NCBI GenBank assembly: GCA_025923175.1
Contig: JAICGL010000012.1
Coordinates: forward strand, 1 to 18,996
Origin: Acidimicrobiia bacterium
GTDB taxonomy: Bacteria > Actinomycetota > Acidimicrobiia > IMCC26256 > BP-133
DNA length: 18,996 nt
Direction: 5' to 3'
Shown: one piece after another, positions 1 through 6,562 of the stretch
How positions within the stretch are numbered: position 1 is the first letter of the stretch
How the letters are laid out: each line of letters begins with the position of its first letter
Position numbers and translations under genes: made by a program
Notes under the pieces: generated by a model
Seen by the model: only the letters and a program-made list of their open reading frames with translations
Databases searched by the model: none
Told to the model about the DNA's origin: nothing

Positions 1-2
1 CG

Positions 3-452
3 ACGAACGCCCAGGCGCAGGCCTACCGCCCGGTGTGGGTGGGGCCCGGCACCACCAACGGCCTGGCCGTGGTCACTTCGGCGGGATGCCCGTCGATCGA
101 AGGTGCCAAGTTCCTCTCGCCGTTCCCCCAGCTCGACGCCATCGACGAGCTCGATGCGGACTACAAGCCGGCCTTCCGCAAGCACGTCGGGGCCAACCCC
201 GACGACATCGGCATCCTGATGTGGGGCCAGAACAAGACCATCCATCAGATGCTCGAAGCCACCGGCCGCGACCTGTCCCGCCAGAGCTTCTTCAAGACCG
301 TGACCAGCGGGAAGGTGTTCCACTCCAACGTCTATCCCGACGTGAGCTACGACGGCACGACCCGCTTCGGGGCCAAGACGGCCCACCTGCTGGAAGCCGA
401 CTGCGGCTCGCGCAGTTGGAGGACGACCGGCCGCTTCATCGCCGACTTCTAA
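3..452 (+). CDS. ABC transporter substrate-binding protein, C-terminal part (5' end outside window)
   Basis: The frame is open from the first base of the window and ends at TAA 450-452, giving about 149 residues of the C-terminal part of a larger protein. The readable part (LSPFPQLDAIDELDADYKPAF, later TGRDLSRQSFFKTV and PDVSYDGTTRFGAKTAHLLE) resembles the second lobe of periplasmic-binding-fold receptors of the Leu/Ile/Val-type (HAAT) importers. In those proteins a conserved 'amino acid residue pairs/effect on locus' stretch is followed by a short C-terminal strand. The identification rests mainly on context: two permeases and a fused ATPase follow at once in the usual order. In an actinobacterium the protein would be an extracytoplasmic lipoprotein, but the signal peptide lies outside the window. 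The ligand cannot be read; members bind branched-chain amino acids, amides, urea or aromatic acids. Confidence 0.75.
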   Translation, partial: TNAQAQAYRPVWVGPGTTNGLAVVTSAGCPSIEGAKFLSPFPQLDAIDELDADYKPAFRKHVGANPDDIGILMWGQNKTIHQMLEATGRDLSRQSFFKTVTSGKVFHSNVYPDVSYDGTTRFGAKTAHLLEADCGSRSWRTTGRFIADF

Positions 453-469
453 GCGATCCGGCTCCCGAC

Positions 470-1372
470 GTGCGTCAGTCACTGGTCATCGGCATTGTTG
501 CTGGCTCCGGATACGGGCTCATCGCGCTCGGCCTGGTGCTGGTGTACAAGTCGACCGGGATCTTCAACTTCGCCCAGGGTGAGTTCGGCACCGTGGCCGT
601 CTTCGCCCTCTGGGGCGCCCACTCGGCCGGGGTGCCCTACGTCGGAGCAATGCTGTTCGGCGTCCTCGCCGCTCTGGCCAGCGGGCTGGCCACCGAGCGG
701 TTCGTCGTCCGGCCCCTCTTCTCTGCTCCCAGGGTGACGCTCCTGGTGGCGACGGCGGGGGTGGCGCTGTTCGCCATCGGCGTGGAGTTCTGGATCGGCC
801 ATTCACAGCTGCGTTTCGTCGCGCCCGCGCTCGGCCGGCTCGACCGGGTCTCGGTGTTCGGCTTCGCCGTGTCGGACCAGCGGCTGCTTGTCATCGTCAC
901 GCTGGTGGTACTGGCCGTGGCCGGAGCCTTCTTCTTCTCCCGCACCAACCTCGGCCTTGCCGTGCTCGGCCTGAGCCAGAACCCGTTGGCGACGGAATTG
1001 ATGGGCATCAGCGCCGAGCGGCTGTCCCGGTTCACCTGGGGCGCGGCGGCCATCCTCGGCGGCCTCGGCGGCATCCTCTCCGCCCCGCTGGCCGGCGGCT
1101 TCGGCCCCGGGTTCGTGACGCTGTCATCGCTCATTCCCGCCTTCACCGCTGCCGTCCTCGGAGGGATGAACAGCCTCCCCGGCGCGCTCGTCGGCGGGAT
1201 CGTCGTCGGGGTGGCCGAGAGCATCGCCGTCGGCTCCCCCGTATCCGAGCACATTCCCGGATTGCCCTCGGTCGTGGTCTTCGCCCTCCTGGTGGGCGTG
1301 CTCGCCTTCCGGCCGACGGGCCTCCTCGGGCCGCGGTCCACGCTCACCGCCCCGGCGGAACGGGCCGGATGA
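470..1372 (+). CDS. livH: LivH-type ABC transporter permease
   Basis: This is a 300-residue, very hydrophobic inner-membrane permease of the branched-chain amino acid (HAAT) family, about the normal LivH length. It opens with VRQSLVIGIVAGSGYGLIAL, then LVLVYKSTGIFNFAQGEFG. The NFAQGE motif is the hallmark of LivH permeases. A glycine-rich segment (AAAILGGLGGILSAPLAGG) and AAVLGGMNSLPGALVGG near the C-terminus match the conserved cytoplasmic loop that contacts the ATPase. I chose GTG 470, the first possible start after the upstream stop; translation in the same frame further upstream is not protein-like. No clear Shine-Dalgarno is visible, so coupling to the upstream gene 17 bases away is likely. 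The stop overlaps the next start as ATGA (1369-1372), indicating one operon. Confidence 0.88.
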   Translation: MRQSLVIGIVAGSGYGLIALGLVLVYKSTGIFNFAQGEFGTVAVFALWGAHSAGVPYVGAMLFGVLAALASGLATERFVVRPLFSAPRVTLLVATAGVALFAIGVEFWIGHSQLRFVAPALGRLDRVSVFGFAVSDQRLLVIVTLVVLAVAGAFFFSRTNLGLAVLGLSQNPLATELMGISAERLSRFTWGAAAILGGLGGILSAPLAGGFGPGFVTLSSLIPAFTAAVLGGMNSLPGALVGGIVVGVAESIAVGSPVSEHIPGLPSVVVFALLVGVLAFRPTGLLGPRSTLTAPAERAG

Positions 1373-2430
1373 ACGGACACTCGACGACGGGATCGATGGC
1401 CCGGGCCACCGTCCTCGGCGGCCTGGCCGCGCTGGTCCTCGTCTTCCCGCTCACCCGGAGCGGCATCGAGGTCAACATCTTCACCGAAGCGGTCATCTAC
1501 GCGATCGTCGGTCTTTCCCTCAACGTCCTGCTGGGCTACGCAGGCCAGATCTCCCTCGGCCATCAGGCGTTCGTGGGAATCGGCGCGTTCACCTCCGCCT
1601 ACATGACCACCGTTCACGAGCAGAATTTCGTCGCAGCACTGGGCGTCACGATGGTGGTCGGAGCGCTCCAGGCCCTGTTCCTCGGCTTCGTCTCCTTGCG
1701 CATCACCGGCTTGTACTTCGCCCTGGTGACGCTCGCCTACGGCCGGATGGCCGAGAACAGCCTGTTCAACATCACATCGCTGACTGGAGGATCCACCGGG
1801 CAGGCGGCCCCGAAGCCGGCGGCCTTCGCCAGCGACTACCGCTACTACTACCTGTGCCTCGCCGTTCTCGCCGTCGTCCTCTACGTCGACTGGCGCCTGA
1901 CGTCGACGAAGACCGGCCGGGCGCTGCTGGCCATTCGCCAGGATCCGAAAGTGGCGGCGAGCTTCGGCGCCAGCCTCAGGCGGTACACCCTGATCGCCTT
2001 CATCGTCTCCGGCGTCTTCGCCTCGATTGCCGGTGCGCTGCTCGCCCATAACGCCACGTCGGTCGTGTCCAGCCAGTTCGAGTTCCGGCTGGCGCTGGTC
2101 TTCGTGATCATGACCGTCGTCGGCGGCCTGCGTAGCCGGACCGGCGTGGTCGTGGGCTCGGCGTTCTTCTCCCTCACCGACTACCTCTTCGACAAGCTGC
2201 AGCTCGCCGGCGCCATCAACGCCATTCCGATCCTTCCCGACCTGTCGGCAGATCTCGCTCCGCTCGTGGTCGGCCCGCTTCTGCTCATCTTCACGCTGAC
2301 CCGCCACCCGGGCGGGTTCGGGGAAATGCTCCGTCCTCTCGGGCGCTGGTTGCGCGGGCCGCCGTCCCACCCGGAGGAACCGTCGACGCCGGCGCCGGTC
2401 TCGAGCAACGGGGTGAAGGCCCATGCTTGA
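1369..2430 (+). CDS. livM: LivM-type ABC transporter permease
   Basis: This is the second permease of the importer, 353 residues with about ten hydrophobic segments. The stretch SLNVLLGYAGQISLGHQAFVGIGAF near residues 45-70 is the conserved LivM signature. RYTLIAFIVSGVFASIAGAL and VVGGLRSRTGVVVGS match the later conserved helices and the ATPase-contact loop. The C-terminal 35 residues (GPPSHPEEPSTPAPVSSNG) are proline-rich and probably disordered. The start overlaps the LivH stop by four bases, and the 3' end overlaps the next start by eight bases (2423-2430), so all transporter genes are translationally linked. It would pair with LivH to form the membrane channel. The substrate is not deducible from the sequence. 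Confidence 0.9.
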   Translation: MNGHSTTGSMARATVLGGLAALVLVFPLTRSGIEVNIFTEAVIYAIVGLSLNVLLGYAGQISLGHQAFVGIGAFTSAYMTTVHEQNFVAALGVTMVVGALQALFLGFVSLRITGLYFALVTLAYGRMAENSLFNITSLTGGSTGQAAPKPAAFASDYRYYYLCLAVLAVVLYVDWRLTSTKTGRALLAIRQDPKVAASFGASLRRYTLIAFIVSGVFASIAGALLAHNATSVVSSQFEFRLALVFVIMTVVGGLRSRTGVVVGSAFFSLTDYLFDKLQLAGAINAIPILPDLSADLAPLVVGPLLLIFTLTRHPGGFGEMLRPLGRWLRGPPSHPEEPSTPAPVSSNGVKAHA

Positions 2431-3940
2431 GGTCGAGAGCTGCACGGTCAACTTCGGCGGCATCCGCGCCCTGTACGACGCGTCCATCTCGGTGAGCGAG
2501 ATGGAGATCGTCGGCATCATCGGCCCGAACGGCGCCGGGAAGACGACGCTGTTCGACGTGATCAACGGATTCCGGGCGCCCGACGAAGGTCGCGTCCGCT
2601 TCCGCGACGTCGACATCACCGGTTACCCGGCCCATCAGCGGGCGGCGGCGGGGATGGCCCGCGCCTTCCAGAACGTCGGCCTCATCCGCGGCGCCACGGT
2701 GCGGACCAACCTGCTGGCCGCCGAACATCTCGCTGCCCGCTACTCCGCTACCGCGGGCCTGCTCGGCCTTCCGGCGACCTATGCCGACGAACGCCGGCTG
2801 TCGCAACGAGCCGAGACCCTGATCGAGATCCTCGGGCTCTCCGGCCTCATGGACCGGGAGGTGGACGGGCTTCCCTATGGAGTCCTGAAGCGGGTGGAGG
2901 TCGCCGCCGTGCTGGCCACCGACCCCGACCTCGTCCTCCTCGACGAGCCGACGTCGGGGTTGGGCCCGGGTGAAGCGGACCAGTTCGGCGCCATGCTGCT
3001 CGAACTGCGCCGCACCTTCGGGCTCACCATCCTGATGATCGAGCACAACGTCCCGTTCGTCTCGGACGTGTGCGACTACGTGTACTGCCTGAACTTCGGC
3101 GAGGTCCTCGCCGAGGGCAAGCCCCACGAGGTGCGCAACCACCCGGAGGTGGTCCGGGCCTACCTCGGCGACGAGGTGCCCTCGTGGCTGATCGGCGCCG
3201 ACAAGCCCTCGAAGCCCCTCGTCGTCGTGGACGGCGTGCAGGTCAGCTACGGCACGGGGCACCACCGGAGCGCCCCCGTCCTGCGGGACCTGTCGTTCGA
3301 GGTGCTCGAAGCGGAGCGTCTGGTCGTCCTCGGGCTGAACGGCGCCGGGAAGACGACGACGCTGGCCATGTTGGCCGGGCTGCTCCATCCGGAGCACGGG
3401 TCGATCACCTTCGCCGGGCATGACATCACGAACCTCACCGCCGCGGAGCGGGTCGCCCTCGGTATCACGCTCGTGCCGGAGGGGCGGCAGGTCTTCCCCG
3501 GCCTGTCGGTCGACCACAACCTGCGGCTCGGCGCATGGATGCACCGGCACGACTCCGGCTACATCTCCGAGACGCGGGAGCAGGTGCTGCGGGTCTTCCC
3601 GCAGCTCGCCCCGCGCCGCGGCCAGCTGGCCGGCACGCTCTCGGGCGGGGAACAGCAGATGCTCGCCATCGGCCGGGCGCTCATGGCGAGCCCCCGGCTC
3701 CTGCTGATCGACGAAGCGTCGCTCGGGCTGTCCCCGGCCATCACCCAATCGGTCTTCTCGATCATCGATCAGATCAACGCCCAGGGCGTCACCGTGGTGC
3801 TCGTCGAGCAGGGCACGGCGGCGCTCAGCCACGCGGACCGGGCGATGATCCTCGAACGCGGCCAGATCGTCCACCGGGGGACGGGCGCCGAAACCGACCA
3901 CGCCAGCCTGCGGGAACGCTACCTGGGGGCTCCCGCCTGA
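2423..3940 (+). CDS. Fused LivG-LivF ABC transporter ATPase (two nucleotide-binding domains in one chain)
   Basis: This is a single 505-residue protein with two complete ABC ATPase domains; normal LivG and LivF are about 235-255 residues each and separate. Domain 1 (about 1-250, LivG-like) has Walker A GPNGAGKTT at 34-42, the long LivG insert after MARAFQNVGLIRG, and Walker B LVLLDEPTSGL near 170-180. In place of LSGGQ it has a divergent signature LPYGVLKRVE at 150-159. Domain 2 (about 265-505, LivF-like) has GLNGAGKTT at 304-312, the LivF-typical LVPEGRQVFPGLSV, a canonical LSGGEQQ at 406-412 and LLLIDEASLGLSP from 426. A short linker (GADKPSKPLVV) joins them. In the assembled dimer one composite ATP site would use the divergent signature and the other the canonical one. 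Both Walker A lysines and catalytic glutamates are present. Confidence 0.93.
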   Translation: MLEVESCTVNFGGIRALYDASISVSEMEIVGIIGPNGAGKTTLFDVINGFRAPDEGRVRFRDVDITGYPAHQRAAAGMARAFQNVGLIRGATVRTNLLAAEHLAARYSATAGLLGLPATYADERRLSQRAETLIEILGLSGLMDREVDGLPYGVLKRVEVAAVLATDPDLVLLDEPTSGLGPGEADQFGAMLLELRRTFGLTILMIEHNVPFVSDVCDYVYCLNFGEVLAEGKPHEVRNHPEVVRAYLGDEVPSWLIGADKPSKPLVVVDGVQVSYGTGHHRSAPVLRDLSFEVLEAERLVVLGLNGAGKTTTLAMLAGLLHPEHGSITFAGHDITNLTAAERVALGITLVPEGRQVFPGLSVDHNLRLGAWMHRHDSGYISETREQVLRVFPQLAPRRGQLAGTLSGGEQQMLAIGRALMASPRLLLIDEASLGLSPAITQSVFSIIDQINAQGVTVVLVEQGTAALSHADRAMILERGQIVHRGTGAETDHASLRERYLGAPA

Positions 3941-3953
3941 GAAGGAGACAACT

Positions 3954-4421
3954 GTGGAACCCAAGCGGACCAAGCTCGGCAATCAACTCGGGGTGCTGTT
4001 CTGCCTGGCAGGATTTGTCCTCGTATGGGTCGGCTGGAACGGCGCGGCCAGCTACGACCTGAGCACACGGCAGTTCCCCTACCTGATCTCGGGTGGGATC
4101 GCCGGTCTGTGCTTCGTCAACATCGGAATCGGTCTCTTCATCGTGCAGAGCCAACGAGCCGAGCGGTCGCGCCTCGAGCAGAACATGGCCGGCCTGACCC
4201 GGATCCTCGAGACCCTGGTCGAGGTGCAGGGCCGGGTGCCCGTCGGCACCGCCGAAGACGGCCTGGTCCTGGCCGGCTCAACCGCCTTCCACCGCCCCGA
4301 CTGCCACCTCGTCCACGACCACCCCCGTCTGCGCACGATGACGTCGGAGATGGCCGTCGAGGAAGGCCTCAACCCCTGCCGCACCTGCGACCCCGAGACC
4401 ACGATCCGCCTGCCGGGGTGA
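3954..4421 (+). CDS. Small membrane protein with two TM segments and a C-terminal Ada-like zinc-knuckle motif
   Basis: GTG start 3954 is preceded by a good Shine-Dalgarno AAGGAG (3942-3947) and lies 13 bases after the ATPase stop, so it is probably the last gene of the importer operon. The 155 residues show two hydrophobic segments (about 11-30 and 43-65), then a charged, coiled-coil-like helix (about 66-95, QSQRAERSRLEQNMAGLTRI). The C-terminal module contains FHRPDCHLV (113-117) and NPCRTCDP (141-146). The spacing H113-x3-C117 ... C142-x2-C145 resembles the Ada-type metal-binding knuckle seen in several bacterial proteins. The zinc knuckle would face the cytoplasm if the short N-terminus is inside. 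I do not recognise a named family. A role in tethering or sensing at the transporter is inference from position only. Confidence 0.7.
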   Translation: MEPKRTKLGNQLGVLFCLAGFVLVWVGWNGAASYDLSTRQFPYLISGGIAGLCFVNIGIGLFIVQSQRAERSRLEQNMAGLTRILETLVEVQGRVPVGTAEDGLVLAGSTAFHRPDCHLVHDHPRLRTMTSEMAVEEGLNPCRTCDPETTIRLPG

Positions 4422-4449
4422 AGTAGCGAAATCGTCACGGGTTATTTGC

Positions 4450-4503
4450 GGGGTTCCGGCGGGATGGTGGCGAAACACACCATCGCACTGGTCCCGGAAC
4501 CCC
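4450..4503 (+). promoter_or_regulatory. Nested stem-loop in the leader of the methyltransferase gene
   Basis: A perfect 10-bp outer stem (GGGGTTCCGG 4450-4459 with CCGGAACCCC 4494-4503) encloses a second perfect 7-bp stem (GATGGTG 4463-4469 with CACCATC 4478-4484) with an 8-base loop. It sits in the 103-base gap between the zinc-knuckle gene and the methyltransferase, ending 9 bases before the Shine-Dalgarno GGAGG (4513-4517). There is no T-run after it, so it is not a classical intrinsic terminator. It could be a U-tract-less terminator for the importer operon or a 5' leader structure that controls access to the ribosome binding site. Confidence 0.55.
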
Positions 4504-4524
4504 CGAATCACCCGGAGGCTCGTC

Positions 4525-5151
4525 GTGCTCACCGCCAAGCAACTGGTCTGCGCCGGATACGACCGCATGCACGGTCGCTATGCCGACTGGGCCGCCCGCG
4601 ATACGACCCGCCGCCAGCATTACCTGATGCGGGCGGCGAGGATGGGGTTGCTCAAGCCCGGTGACGCCCTCGATCTCGGTTGCGGCACCGGCCGGCACGT
4701 CACCGCCTCGCTGGCGGAGGCCGGCTTCCGTGTCACCGGCCTCGACCTGTCGGCCCGCAGCCTTGACGTCGCCCGCCAGGAACTGCCGTCCGTGCAGTTC
4801 CTGGAGGGCGACATGGCCTCCGTGAACTTCCCCGCCGGGTCGTTCGATCTCGTGACGGCCTTCTACTCGATCATCCATCTCCCCCGGGAGGAGCACGGCG
4901 AAGTGCTCCGGCGGGTGGCGCACTGGCTGCGTCCCGGCGGCGGCCTGATCGCCAGCCTCGGCACGAGTTGCGGCGACGCCTACGAGGAGGACTGGCTCGG
5001 CGTGCCGATGTACTGGAGCAGCTGGGACCACCGGACCAACCGTCGCCTCATCACCGACGCCGGCCTCGAGATCCTCGCCGACAGCGTGGAGACGACGCTC
5101 GAAGACGACCAGCCCGTCGCCTTCCAGTGGGTCATCGCCTACAAGCGTTGA
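4525..5151 (+). CDS. Class I SAM-dependent methyltransferase
   Basis: This 208-residue protein has a Rossmann-type methyltransferase core. Motif I is LDLGCGTGRH (49-58), the acidic residue closing beta-2 is in TGLDLS (D74), GDM at 95-97 marks the adenine-side acidic loop, and FDLVTAFYSIIHLP (107-120) with WLRPGGGLIAS (134-144) are motifs IV-VI. This is the Methyltransf_11/25 type for small molecules. The start GTG 4525 follows GGAGG at 4513-4517. The substrate is unknown. A MetE-type methyltransferase begins 53 bases downstream on the same strand, so a shared one-carbon or methionine-cycle role is possible, but the sequence does not prove it. The short insertion YEEDWLGVPMYWSSWDH after motif VI is probably the substrate cap. 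Confidence 0.88.
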   Translation: MLTAKQLVCAGYDRMHGRYADWAARDTTRRQHYLMRAARMGLLKPGDALDLGCGTGRHVTASLAEAGFRVTGLDLSARSLDVARQELPSVQFLEGDMASVNFPAGSFDLVTAFYSIIHLPREEHGEVLRRVAHWLRPGGGLIASLGTSCGDAYEEDWLGVPMYWSSWDHRTNRRLITDAGLEILADSVETTLEDDQPVAFQWVIAYKR

Positions 5152-5204
5152 CGGCACGCTGACATATGTTGGGTCCCACCCTCTGACGAGAAGGGACGGG
5201 GACC

Positions 5205-6392
5205 ATGCGTATCGCCGGCCAGGACATCCTCCTCCCCACGATGATGGTGGGGAACTATCCGAAGCCGCGCTGGTTCACCGGCCAGGCCTGGAGCGAGATC
5301 CCCGCCGGGCGCTACGCCGCCGACTCCATCTCGTTCGAGGCGTTCTCCGACGCCATCCTGGCCATCGTCCACGATCAGGACTCGGCCGGCCTCGACGTCA
5401 TCACCGACGGGCTGATGGTGAGCGGCGACAGCCCCTTTGCCGCCAAGCTCTACTACCTCACCGAGCGGATCTCCGGGTTCACGCCCTATGGGCCGTCGAT
5501 CATGCTCCCGACGTTCTCCACCGAGCACTCGCCGATCGTCGACGGCAAGCTGATCCGCAAGTGCCCGCTGTACTCGGAACAGGTCCGGGTGCTGCGCAAG
5601 GCGACGAAGAAGCCCATCAAGGTCAACTTCCCGGGCCTGCAGGTGCTGGCCATGGGGTCGATCAACAAGTACTACTCCGACGTGAAGGACCTCGCCTTCG
5701 ACCTGGCGAGGATCTACAACGAGGAGTTCAAGGAGTTGGTGGCGGCGGGCTGCGACATCATCCAGCTCGACGAGTTCACCTGGCACTTCGGCCTGTCGCT
5801 CGGCGACTGGGAGGTCGACGTCTTCAACGCCGCGGTCGACGAGGTCGACGCCGAGGTCCACGTCCACGTCTGCTGGGGCAACTACCTCGGCACGTCCGGC
5901 TACCTGCCCCCGCCGGGCGACGGCGAATCCCCCGACAAGGAGGGGACGGAGTACGTCCTTTCACTTCGGGAGCGCGACGCCACCACCGCCCGGGCCCAGG
6001 CCATCTTCCCCCGCGTCCATCGGGTGCACATCAGCGCGCTGAACTACGAGATCGCCCACCAGGGCGCCGGCGACCTCGTGGCCCTCGAGAAGGGCGCCTG
6101 GGACAAGGACTTCATCGCCGGCGTCATCGACGTGAAGTCGGTCGAGATCGAGGCCGCCGAGGCCGTGGCCGACCGCATCCGTGCCTGCCTCGAAGTCGTC
6201 AAGCCCGAGAACCTCGGCCTGTCGACCGACTGCGGCCTCATCAACCTCCCCCGCCGCGTGGCCCAGGGCAAGCTCCGCTCTTTGGTGGAAGCCGCCAACA
6301 TCGTCCGGGCCGAACTCCACGCCGACCACGAGGCTCCACTCCGGTCCGACGACGGCAACGTCTCACCCCTCCGCTGGTCATCGTCAGCCTGA
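5205..6392 (+). CDS. Stand-alone MetE-type (cobalamin-independent methionine synthase family) zinc methyltransferase
   Basis: This 395-residue TIM-barrel protein corresponds to the C-terminal catalytic half of MetE; the MetE N-terminal domain is absent. The zinc ligands can be placed as H221 and C223 in VHVHVCWGNY, E282 in ALNYE and C343 in STDCGL. The E-to-C spacing of 61 residues equals that of E. coli MetE (E665 to C726). IIQLDEF (185-191) matches the conserved substrate-side acidic motif. ATG 5205 is preceded by a purine-rich AAGGGACGGGG. Members either transfer a methyl group to homocysteine, with a short 'core' version thought to use a methyl-corrinoid donor, or act on other thiols, as epoxyalkane:coenzyme M transferase does. 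The complete metal site says catalytic; the methyl donor and acceptor cannot be read. The last 20 residues are low-complexity. Confidence 0.87.
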   Translation: MRIAGQDILLPTMMVGNYPKPRWFTGQAWSEIPAGRYAADSISFEAFSDAILAIVHDQDSAGLDVITDGLMVSGDSPFAAKLYYLTERISGFTPYGPSIMLPTFSTEHSPIVDGKLIRKCPLYSEQVRVLRKATKKPIKVNFPGLQVLAMGSINKYYSDVKDLAFDLARIYNEEFKELVAAGCDIIQLDEFTWHFGLSLGDWEVDVFNAAVDEVDAEVHVHVCWGNYLGTSGYLPPPGDGESPDKEGTEYVLSLRERDATTARAQAIFPRVHRVHISALNYEIAHQGAGDLVALEKGAWDKDFIAGVIDVKSVEIEAAEAVADRIRACLEVVKPENLGLSTDCGLINLPRRVAQGKLRSLVEAANIVRAELHADHEAPLRSDDGNVSPLRWSSSA

Positions 6393-6401
6393 GCCGCTGA
6401 G

Positions 6402-6519
6402 CGCTCCGAGGAGCGATTCCGACGTTTCGGCAGGAATCGGACCTTTCGGGAGCGAATGCATAAAAGGGACTTTCTGACCGTCATGCGCGGCCGAAAGCGC
6501 CCACCGGAGCGATCCGTCG
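6402..6519 (+). repeat. Non-coding stretch with repeated GGAGCGA motif and small inverted repeats
   Basis: The 170 bases between the MetE-like gene and the secreted protein (6393-6562) contain no convincing reading frame. GGAGCGA occurs at 6410-6416, 6449-6455 and 6506-6512, and its complement CGCTCC at 6402-6407 forms an inverted repeat with the first copy. The first and third copies extend into similar longer strings (GGAGCGATTCCGACG and GGAGCGATCCGTCG). An inverted repeat CGATTCC (6414-6420) / GGAATCG (6433-6439) overlaps the first copy and might end transcription of the upstream gene. An AT-rich island GCATAAAAG near 6459-6467 is the only -10-like patch. Function is unknown; it is probably the promoter/leader of the secreted protein. 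Confidence 0.4.
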
Positions 6520-6562
6520 CCCGGGAACCGGTCGAGCTGGGGAGCAACCGGAGGAAATTCAC

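Noticed and set aside
35..469. LivH frame extended to 35
   Set aside because: It overlaps the substrate-binding protein gene and its translation is arginine-rich and unlike a permease until GTG 470.
637..3982. Long open frames on the minus strand across the ABC importer genes (637-2619 and 2291-3982)
   Set aside because: They lie opposite convincing permease and ATPase genes and have arginine-, glycine- and glutamate-rich low-complexity products, typical of antisense frames in GC-rich DNA.
6393..6562. A c-di-AMP (ydaO) or c-di-GMP riboswitch before the secreted protein
   Set aside because: The conserved sequence blocks I know for these classes are not visible; only GC-rich repeats are seen.
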